The notes under the pieces: model-generated | What the model saw: only the letters and a program-made list of their open reading frames with translations | The model's database searches: none | Told to the model about the DNA's origin: nothing | In this document: positions 6,674 through 11,657 of the stretch, piece after piece | Layout: the number at the start of each line of letters is the position of its first letter | Position numbering within the stretch: the first letter of the stretch is position 1 | Source of the DNA: JAVBPP01 sp031549535 | Lineage (GTDB): Bacteria > Bacillota > Clostridia > Oscillospirales > Acutalibacteraceae | Direction of reading: 5' to 3' | DNA: 11,657 nucleotides | Assembly (NCBI GenBank): GCA_031549535.1 | Contig: JAVBPP010000101.1 | Span: 1-11,657, forward strand | Program-made: the position numbers and the translations under genes

Positions 6674-7327
6674 ATGAAAATCTTGATTGTTGAGGATGAA
6701 CAGGCAATTAATGACCTGGTGATGATGAATCTGCGCCTTGTCGGGTATGACTGTTTGCAGGCCTACCACGCAGAACAGGCGTTGGAGCTTGCACAGCTGG
6801 AAAAGCCCGGTCTTGTGCTGTTGGATGTTATGATTCCGGGCGCGGACGGCTTTGATTTGCTGCGGCAGCAGGCCTTTCGGAATATCCCCGTCATTTTGCT
6901 CACCGCAAAAGGCGGCACAGCGGATAAGGTGACAGGGCTGAGGCTCGGCGCAGATGATTACATTGTCAAACCCTTTGAGGCTGTTGAACTGCTCGCGCGG
7001 GTGGAGGCGGTGCTGCGCCGCAGCAGACAGGGGCAGGAGGTGTTTCGGCTGGATGACACAGCCGTCTATCTGGCGGAGCGCCGCGCTACAGTGCGGGAAG
7101 TTCCCGTGGAACTGACCAACCGGGAGTTCGAACTGCTGGAGGCGTTGATTCGCAACCGCAACCTTGCCCTCAGCCGAGAAAAACTGCTGGATATCGCCTG
7201 GGGTTACGACTATTTGGGGGATAGCCGAACGGTGGATGTTCATATCACTAAGCTACGCAAAAAATTGAAGTGGGAAAACCGGATAAAAACCGTTTTCAAG
7301 CTTGGTTACAGGTTGGAGGTGTCGTAG
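6674..7327 (+). CDS. OmpR/PhoB-family response regulator
   Basis: The 217-residue transcription factor starts at the ATG at 6674 (MKILIVEDEQ), the normal receiver start. An in-frame ATG at 6653 would add seven untypical residues. The receiver domain has the acidic pair Glu7/Asp8, the phospho-acceptor Asp51 in LVLLDVMIPGADG, Thr77 in LLTAK and Lys99 in YIVKPF. The C-terminal winged-helix DNA-binding domain has the usual LTNREFELLEALI, then RTVDVHITKLRKK and KLGYRLE. Its kinase gene begins 4 nt after the stop, and an exported PepSY-like protein follows. The 143-nt gap upstream shows no promoter I would defend. Target genes are unknown; the partner kinase and the PepSY-like gene are the obvious local candidates for autoregulation. 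Confidence 0.95.
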   Translation: MKILIVEDEQAINDLVMMNLRLVGYDCLQAYHAEQALELAQLEKPGLVLLDVMIPGADGFDLLRQQAFRNIPVILLTAKGGTADKVTGLRLGADDYIVKPFEAVELLARVEAVLRRSRQGQEVFRLDDTAVYLAERRATVREVPVELTNREFELLEALIRNRNLALSREKLLDIAWGYDYLGDSRTVDVHITKLRKKLKWENRIKTVFKLGYRLEVS

Positions 7328-7331
7328 TGGC

Positions 7332-8726
7332 ATGCGGTTTTGGCATAAAATATTTTGCGGCACGCTTCTGATTTTTGTCCTGTTTTTTGATATCGGCGTA
7401 TTTACAGTGCTCGGTTACTCCTATCAATTTAACCTGGAACGGGAGAGGGAAAGCGCTCTGCGTGAGCGGGAACTGATTCTGTCTTCCGTGTTACAAAATC
7501 TGGAAGGTTCAAAGCGGCTTTCTCCGGGTGCGGCCGAGGATGCCGCCTTTCTGCTTGCTGCGGTGCAGCCTCTGGGGCAATATTATGCGCAACAGGGGGT
7601 GCTGCTTGCGCTTTGGAATCAAGAGAACTGTATCTATCGCGGTTCTCTGGCCTTTGAACCGAAACTTGCACAGGGGGACAGCGTCATCCACTTTACGCAG
7701 CAACAGGCTGAGGGAAAGCGGATGTTGCTTGTTTCCGGCAGGGTAGAGCAGTACCCGCATTTGCAGTTTGTTTACGCGAGAGATATTACACGGCTTTTGC
7801 TCTATCGCCAAACAATGGGTAAGCTGTTTTTATTGCTCAATGCGGTTATCTGCGCCGCGCTGGGTTTTGTGCTCTTTTTCCTGCTACGCCGCTTGACTCG
7901 CCCCATTCGCCGCCTAAACGAGCGTGCGCGGGAGATTGCAGCGGGCGACTACCAAAAGCGCGCAGAGCTGCGCGGCGGGGACGAACTGGCGGAGCTGGGG
8001 CGCAGCTTTAATCGCATGGCAGATTCGGTTCAGCACCAAGTGGAACAGCTCACACAACTTGCGCGGGAACGCCAACTGTTTATCGACAACCTCGCGCACG
8101 AAATGAAAACACCGCTCACCAGCATGCTGGGGTACACGGATTATTTGCAGAATGCCCTGCACAATGAACAGGAGCGCCGGGTTGCGGCGGAGCATTTGCA
8201 TCAGGCCGCACAGCGCTTGGAGAATTTGCACGGCATGCTTATGGAGTTGACTGTCCTGCACAGCGGAGCTTGTGAGATGCAGCCTGTTGCGGTGCGGGAT
8301 ATGTTCCGGCAATTGCAGGATATGACAAGCGACTTACTGACACACCGGGAATTGACCCTGCACACAACATGTGAATTGGAGGCACTTTGCGGCAATGAGA
8401 CCATGCTGCTCTCTCTACTGCAAAACCTAATAGAAAACGCCGCGCGGGCAAGTGAGAGGGGTGGGGAAATCCGCCTAAACGCGTGGGGCGCAGAGCACCC
8501 CGTTATTGCAGTTTCGGATGATGGCTGCGGTATTCCGCAGGAGGAGCTTGCGCGTATCACAGAACCCTTTTATCGTGTGGACCACTCCCGCTCAAGGCAA
8601 TTCGGCGGTGTTGGGCTGGGGCTTGCCCTGTGTAATGAAATTTGCCGGATGCACGGAGCACGGCTGGAAATCCAATCCGAGCTGGGGCGGGGGACAAGCG
8701 TTTGTATTTATTTTACAAGTCTCTAA
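7332..8726 (+). CDS. Membrane sensor histidine kinase
   Basis: The 464-residue kinase starts at the ATG at 7332; GGAGG (7315-7319) lies 12 nt upstream within the regulator gene. An in-frame TTG at 7302 is less likely. Domain order is: TM1 (about 8-30), an extracytoplasmic sensor of about 130 residues with no family I recognise, TM2 (about 164-186), HAMP (to about 238, with RPIRRLNERAREIAAGDY), HisKA with His256 in NLAHEMKTPLTSML, and a HATPase with N box NLIENAARAS, G1 box DDGCGI and G2 box GGVGLGLAL. All catalytic motifs are intact. It phosphorylates the regulator encoded just upstream. The signal is not evident; an exported PepSY-like protein downstream may modulate or report it. Confidence 0.95.
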   Translation: MRFWHKIFCGTLLIFVLFFDIGVFTVLGYSYQFNLERERESALRERELILSSVLQNLEGSKRLSPGAAEDAAFLLAAVQPLGQYYAQQGVLLALWNQENCIYRGSLAFEPKLAQGDSVIHFTQQQAEGKRMLLVSGRVEQYPHLQFVYARDITRLLLYRQTMGKLFLLLNAVICAALGFVLFFLLRRLTRPIRRLNERAREIAAGDYQKRAELRGGDELAELGRSFNRMADSVQHQVEQLTQLARERQLFIDNLAHEMKTPLTSMLGYTDYLQNALHNEQERRVAAEHLHQAAQRLENLHGMLMELTVLHSGACEMQPVAVRDMFRQLQDMTSDLLTHRELTLHTTCELEALCGNETMLLSLLQNLIENAARASERGGEIRLNAWGAEHPVIAVSDDGCGIPQEELARITEPFYRVDHSRSRQFGGVGLGLALCNEICRMHGARLEIQSELGRGTSVCIYFTSL

Positions 8727-8765
8727 CAAGCAGATAGCCGCCCTGTAATGCAAGCGACTTATGCT

Positions 8766-8788
8766 GATGGTGGCAAAAGCCAATCATC
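8766..8788 (+). other. Intercistronic hairpin between kinase and PepSY-like gene
   Basis: GATGGTGGC and GCCAATCATC pair over nine positions (one G-T, one bulged A at 8783) around an AAAA loop. The following TTATAAATA is not a proper U-tract, so it is at best a weak attenuator or an mRNA-stabilising stem. The PepSY-like ribosome binding site begins about 9 nt later. Confidence 0.35.
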
Positions 8789-8812
8789 TTATAAATAGGG
8801 AGTGTATTTCAG

Positions 8813-9499
8813 ATGAAGAAAAAATCTTGGGTTGCAGCGGCTATAATTGGTGTGTTCGCTGCCGTCATTGCCGTGAATGGTTTCGCATTCTCCTCTGTGT
8901 TTGCTTCTTCGCCGAAATTAGGCGGTGAGCAAACGGCACAGCCCGTGAGCACGCTGCCTACCGCAGCGACACAGCTAATGGAGCCTGAGCAGGACGATCC
9001 AAGCTGTATCACACAGGAAAGAGCGGCACAAATTGCCATCCAATGGCTGGAAACAATGGGAAAGCATACGCAACAGTGTGCATTTGAGGCGCGTTTGTTA
9101 GAATGCCAGCCTCCGGTAAAATGCGCCGTATGGAGCACTGTGATTCTTCTGCGGGACAAAACAATTTTTTGCGTTACAGTTAACGCTTTGACCGGAGAAG
9201 TGGATATGGGTATGCAGAAGGGGGATTGGAGGGACTGGAAAGAGTGGAAGAACGCTTTCCTCCGGTTCCGAAGCCTTGAAAAACACATGGACGATAACAG
9301 CAAAAAGAATCAATTGTTTACCTATCGCTTTGATGAGGATGGATTGGTAAATGCCTTTATGATGCTGGATAAAAATGAGAAAGAATTCTATAATACAGAC
9401 TCAAATGAAATTTCCAGCATGATGGGGGAACTAAAATCGATAGGACTGGTTGATGAAATGATGGCCTTATATCTGCCGCAAGCAGTGCCAAAGCCGTGA
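8813..9499 (+). CDS. Exported PepSY-like domain protein
   Basis: The 228-residue protein starts at the ATG at 8813, with AGGGAG (8797-8802) 10 nt upstream. MKKK is followed by a hydrophobic segment (about 6-26) and FASSP, so it is either cleaved and secreted or anchored by its signal sequence. Residues about 66-132 (ITQERAAQIAIQWLE through FCVTVNALTGEVDMG) have the helix-then-sheet pattern of PepSY domains. The C-terminal part is charged and matches no family I know. The exported part has five cysteines (65, 89, 98, 104, 120), unusual for a Firmicutes surface protein. PepSY proteins often inhibit proteases or act as accessory sensors. Its place 86 nt after a kinase gene suggests it is regulated by, or modulates, that system. 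The PepSY call is by pattern only. Confidence 0.7.
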   Translation: MKKKSWVAAAIIGVFAAVIAVNGFAFSSVFASSPKLGGEQTAQPVSTLPTAATQLMEPEQDDPSCITQERAAQIAIQWLETMGKHTQQCAFEARLLECQPPVKCAVWSTVILLRDKTIFCVTVNALTGEVDMGMQKGDWRDWKEWKNAFLRFRSLEKHMDDNSKKNQLFTYRFDEDGLVNAFMMLDKNEKEFYNTDSNEISSMMGELKSIGLVDEMMALYLPQAVPKP

Positions 9500-9513
9500 T
9501 TTCAACCATATAA

Positions 9514-9669
9514 TACTAATTCCAAGTAGAAATCTCGATATCTTTGCGGTCTTTTTTGCGCTGTGCTTTGTTGTCCTCCTTGCTTTACGACAGTAAAGCA
9601 GCGTCGTCCGCCGCGCACAACGCGAAAAATCCACGCAAATCTATTCGAGTTTTCTACTTGGAATTAGTA
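9514..9669. mobile_element. MITE-like palindromic element flanked by TA
   Basis: The terminal inverted repeat CTAATTCCAAGTAGAAA (from 9516) recurs in reverse complement ending at 9667. Symmetry continues inwards with a few mismatches and two 1-nt gaps (shared blocks CTCGA, TTTGCG, TTTTT, TGTGC). It ends in a central perfect 8-bp stem (9581-9588 with 9593-9600) around the loop GACA. The whole 152-bp body folds into one hairpin and has no coding frame. TA stands on each side (9514-9515, 9668-9669), as expected for IS630/Tc1-mariner-type insertion. It sits between the PepSY-like gene and the rqcP promoter. The parent transposase is not in the window. Confidence 0.75.
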
Positions 9670-9680
9670 TAAAACAAGGG

Positions 9681-9713
9681 ACTCCCGCGTGGTGGCGCGG
9701 GGGTTGTTTGTTT
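9681..9713 (+). terminator. Rho-independent terminator upstream of rqcP
   Basis: A 9-bp GC-rich stem (ACTCCCGCG with CGCGGGGGT, one T-G pair) around the loop TGGTGG is followed by TGTTTGTTT. It would end transcription from the two-component/PepSY-like operon before the rqcP promoter. Confidence 0.8.
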
Positions 9714-9730
9714 AAAAAAAGTAGCGTACA

Positions 9731-9759
9731 TTTACATTTACCACCCATTATGTTAAAAT
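9731..9759 (+). promoter_or_regulatory. Sigma-A promoter for rqcP
   Basis: TTTACA (9731-9736), a 17-bp spacer and TAAAAT (9754-9759), about 30 nt before the rqcP start and just after the terminator. It fits housekeeping expression. Confidence 0.75.
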
Positions 9760-9794
9760 AGAAAACAATTTTGAGAAAGAAACGGAGAACCGCT

Positions 9795-10034
9795 ATGCGT
9801 TTGGATAAATATTTGAAGGTCTCGCGCATTATTAAGCGCCGTACTGTTGCCAACGAGGTTTGTGATGCGAAGCATGTCAATGTCAACGGAAAGCTCGCCC
9901 GCGCTTCTTATGAGGTAAAGGTGGGGGATGTTATCGAAATCCAGATGGGGCAGAATCTCACGAAGTATGAGGTTTTGTCCATCAGTGAGCACGCAACGAA
10001 GGAGGCTGCGGCGGAAATGTTCCGCCCGCTATAA
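9795..10034 (+). CDS. rqcP: RqcP (YabO), S4-domain ribosome quality control factor
   Basis: The 79-residue protein starts at the ATG at 9795 with GGAG (9784-9787) 7 nt upstream; the frame extends upstream to a TTG that has no support. It is one S4 RNA-binding domain beginning MRLDKYLKVSRIIKRR, very close to Bacillus subtilis YabO. Arg2 and Arg16, as I recall implicated in RqcP function, are present. VNVNGKLARASYEVKVGDVIEI is the standard S4 turn and strands (given here as a description of residues about 29-50). In Firmicutes RqcP works with RqcH on stalled 50S subunits to add C-terminal alanine tails that mark nascent chains for degradation. The downstream neighbours yabP, yabQ, divIC and yabR match the conserved cluster, which makes the identification firm. 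Confidence 0.93.
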   Translation: MRLDKYLKVSRIIKRRTVANEVCDAKHVNVNGKLARASYEVKVGDVIEIQMGQNLTKYEVLSISEHATKEAAAEMFRPL

Positions 10035-10047
10035 TCCTATTACTTCT

Positions 10048-10077
10048 GCATATTTGACCCGGCCTGTTCATATGAAT
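10048..10077 (+). promoter_or_regulatory. Candidate sigma-E (sporulation) promoter for yabPQ
   Basis: GCATATT (10048-10054) fits the sigma-E -35 element. After a 14-nt spacer, CATATGAAT (10069-10077) resembles the -10 CATACA-T, with mismatches in its middle. A start near 10083 would leave a short leader before AGGAGG (10092-10097). In B. subtilis yabP and yabQ are sigma-E dependent, which supports the reading. Confidence 0.5.
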
Positions 10078-10105
10078 AGAACAAGCTTTCAAGGAGGGTT
10101 CAAAA

Positions 10106-10387
10106 ATGGTAGAAGAGAAAAAAGTGAACGCAATGCCGCATAACCTGATTATGGAAAACCGCAGCGCTTTGACTGTTTCGGGCGTGTCAGATGTAGACAG
10201 CTTTGACGAGGCTACAGTGGTGATTTTCACCGATATGGGTGAGCTGACGGTGCATGGAACGAATCTGCATATTAATAAGCTCAGCCTGGATATTGGGGAA
10301 TTGACGCTGGAGGGGAAAATTTCTTCCCTGGTATATGCCAATGAACAGCCTCGCGCGAGCGGCTTCTTTGGCAAGGTGTTCCGCTGA
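10106..10387 (+). CDS. yabP: Sporulation protein YabP
   Basis: The 93-residue protein starts at the ATG at 10106 with AGGAGG 8 nt upstream. The family pattern is clear: HNLIMENRSALTVSGVSDV, then SFDEATVVIFTDMGELTV, HGTNLHINKLSLDIGELTLEG and a SLVY end, at residues about 12-83. It has no membrane segment. In B. subtilis YabP is made in the mother cell under sigma-E and is needed for normal spore formation; the exact biochemical role is not settled. It lies between rqcP and yabQ as in other Firmicutes, and its stop overlaps the yabQ start by 1 nt (TGATG), so the two are translated together. It marks the organism as a spore former, or a descendant of one. Confidence 0.92.
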   Translation: MVEEKKVNAMPHNLIMENRSALTVSGVSDVDSFDEATVVIFTDMGELTVHGTNLHINKLSLDIGELTLEGKISSLVYANEQPRASGFFGKVFR

Positions 10388-10968
10388 TGACCTATATACA
10401 GGGCCTGCCCGAACAAACCAGGCTGTTTGTCTATGCGTTCGGTTTTGGCTTTCTTTTAGGAATCTGCTATGATGTGTTTCGCATTATTCGGCTTGCGCTA
10501 CACCTGAAAAAGAGCATGATTTTTGTGCAGGATTTGCTCTATGTTTTGGTGTGCACCATTTTAACGTTTTTTTGCCTACTGGCGCTGAACAATGGGCAAA
10601 TAACGCCCTTTATGTTGTTTGGTGAATTGCTGGGTTGGCTTGTTTATTATTTTTCGCTCGGCGTTGTGGCAATTCGCGTGAGCAATGCTGTGATACGCGC
10701 CATACGAAAGTTGACACATCGCTGCGCTGCGTTGTTTTCACGCCCCTTTCGCGCCATTTCTGCCAGAGCAAAGCAATCTGGAAGGGTTTTGAACAAAAAA
10801 ATAAAAACAAATTATTATAAAATTATAAAAAAATCAAAATATGGCTTGAAAAAGCAGCGGGCTTTGCTGTATACTGAAGCAGAAGCAGTGTCTCCGAGCG
10901 CAGAAGGGAAAAAAAGGAAGAAAGAACGTGGCAGAAATCAACGCCGTAAAAAAAGTAAGAAAACATAG
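10387..10968 (+). CDS. yabQ: Spore cortex biosynthesis protein YabQ
   Basis: The 193-residue membrane protein starts at the ATG at 10387, which shares its A with the yabP stop. Hydrophobic segments lie at about residues 12-31, 46-66 and 75-97. The family motif LLGICYDVFR (23-32) is intact in the first. From about residue 105 the protein is very basic, ending in a Lys/Arg cluster (GKKRKKERGRNQRRKKSKK) that probably stays in the cytoplasm. In B. subtilis YabQ localises to the membranes around the forespore and is required for cortex formation. The gene's 3' end overlaps divIC by 41 nt in another frame, and part of the basic tail is encoded by that shared stretch. Confidence 0.88.
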   Translation: MTYIQGLPEQTRLFVYAFGFGFLLGICYDVFRIIRLALHLKKSMIFVQDLLYVLVCTILTFFCLLALNNGQITPFMLFGELLGWLVYYFSLGVVAIRVSNAVIRAIRKLTHRCAALFSRPFRAISARAKQSGRVLNKKIKTNYYKIIKKSKYGLKKQRALLYTEAEAVSPSAEGKKRKKERGRNQRRKKSKKT

Positions 10969-11251
10969 CGTCATACTGTCCATCGTGCTAGCGGTGGCTG
11001 TGTGCTATTTTCTTGTTTCGTTTTTTCGTCTGCGCGATGCAATTGAGCGGGAAACATTGGCTGTAAATCAGATTAAGGCAGAAATCCAACAGCAAGAAAA
11101 CGAAAATAAGGATATCAGCCGCATGATGGAGCAGGAGCAGGAGAAAAAGCTGGTCGAGCGCATTGCACGCGAGGAGTTCGGCTACGCCTACCCCAATGAA
11201 AAGATTTATGCCAAAAGCCCGGCGGGCGCTGCAGTACAGCCGAAAGATTAA
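10928..11251 (+). CDS. divIC: DivIC/FtsB-family septum formation protein
   Basis: The 107-residue protein starts at GTG 10928, with AGGAAG (10915-10920) 7 nt upstream, inside the end of yabQ. A basic cytoplasmic N-terminus is followed by one membrane segment (about 15-33), a coiled coil rich in Glu, Gln and Lys (about 38-75) and the typical REEFGYAYPNEKIY (about 79-92). This is the bitopic FtsB/DivIC architecture; the protein pairs with FtsL and DivIB at the division septum and regulates septal wall synthesis. The position between yabQ and yabR is that of divIC in Bacillus. The 41-nt overlap with yabQ suggests joint translation, although divIC must also be expressed in growing cells, presumably by read-through from the rqcP promoter. 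Confidence 0.9.
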   Translation: MAEINAVKKVRKHSVILSIVLAVAVCYFLVSFFRLRDAIERETLAVNQIKAEIQQQENENKDISRMMEQEQEKKLVERIAREEFGYAYPNEKIYAKSPAGAAVQPKD

Positions 11252-11294
11252 CCGTTTGCCATGAGTTGAATTTATGGGAGGATTCACTGTTAGT

Positions 11295-11657
11295 ATGCAA
11301 ATTGAGCAAGGCGCTATCGTAACCGGCAAGGTTACAGGTCTGACAAAATTCGGAGCATTTGTGGAACTGGAGGGCGGTTCTACCGGCATGGTTCACATTT
11401 CCGAAGTTTCCAACAGCTATGTGGAGGATATTAAAGACCACTTGACGATGGGTCAAGAGGTTAAGGTGATGGTGCTGTCCGTTGCCGATAACAAAATAAG
11501 CCTCTCCATCAAGAAACTGCTTGTTCAGGAGGAGCGCAAACCGCGCCCGTCCGCCCCACATGCGAAGCGTGAGAACCACAATGTCTGGCAGGGACCCAAG
11601 CAGGCGCCGCAAAACGATAATCCTACCTTTGAAGACTTCATGAGCAAATTCAAACAG
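11295..11657 (+). CDS. yabR: YabR-like S1-domain RNA-binding protein, 5' part
   Basis: The frame opens at the ATG at 11295 and runs 121 codons to the right edge without a stop, so the gene is cut. No earlier in-frame start exists; GGGAGG (11276-11281) lies 13 nt upstream, rather far. Residues about 1-73 form one S1 domain: MQIEQGAIVTGKVTGLTKFG, then AFVELEGG, GMVHISEVS, and KVMVLSVADNKISLSIKK. A disordered, Pro/Lys-rich stretch leads to TFEDFMSKFKQ, which resembles the C-terminal end of YabR-type proteins, so few residues are probably missing. The family resembles S1 domains of polynucleotide phosphorylase; in Bacillus yabR lies between divIC and spoIIE, as the order here would predict. Precise function is not established. 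Confidence 0.88.
   Translation, partial: MQIEQGAIVTGKVTGLTKFGAFVELEGGSTGMVHISEVSNSYVEDIKDHLTMGQEVKVMVLSVADNKISLSIKKLLVQEERKPRPSAPHAKRENHNVWQGPKQAPQNDNPTFEDFMSKFKQ

Noticed and set aside
9513..9670. CRISPR or riboswitch reading of the palindrome
   Set aside because: There is only one inverted unit with no direct repeats or spacers. Its TA-flanked terminal repeats fit a mobile element better.

Overview
The window looks like chromosome from an endospore-forming member of the Clostridia (Firmicutes), possibly a gut Oscillospiraceae-like lineage. The right end has the conserved Firmicutes order rqcP(yabO)-yabP-yabQ-divIC-yabR, which includes two sporulation genes. Promoters and Shine-Dalgarno sites are of Firmicutes type. 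The lineage below class level is inference.

Left accessory region (1-3351): the 3' part of a large RHS/YD-repeat protein gene enters from the left edge. It ends in the typical RHS core, followed by a variable, AT-rich C-terminal tip that I read, tentatively, as a papain/C39-like cysteine peptidase toxin. A GTG start overlapping the toxin stop codon begins the first of three small genes. Each encodes a protein of about 150 residues with one N-terminal membrane anchor. The three proteins align without gaps over a central stretch of about 32 residues and share a C-terminal beta-rich motif. I interpret them as a tandem array of diverged immunity proteins, which is the most novel part of the window.

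Middle region (3387-9499): a near-consensus sigma-A promoter marks a return to GC-richer DNA. It precedes a tightly packed operon of a metallo-beta-lactamase-fold hydrolase, an amidohydrolase and a CapA-like lipoprotein. Next come an OmpR-type response regulator, its histidine kinase, and an exported PepSY-like protein, probably one signalling unit.

The 9500-9794 gap holds a 152-bp, almost fully palindromic MITE-like element flanked by TA, then a rho-independent terminator and a clear promoter for rqcP.

Right region (9795-11657): rqcP (ribosome-associated quality control), a candidate sigma-E promoter, yabP and yabQ (spore cortex/coat morphogenesis), divIC (division) and the start of yabR (S1 RNA-binding protein, cut by the right edge).
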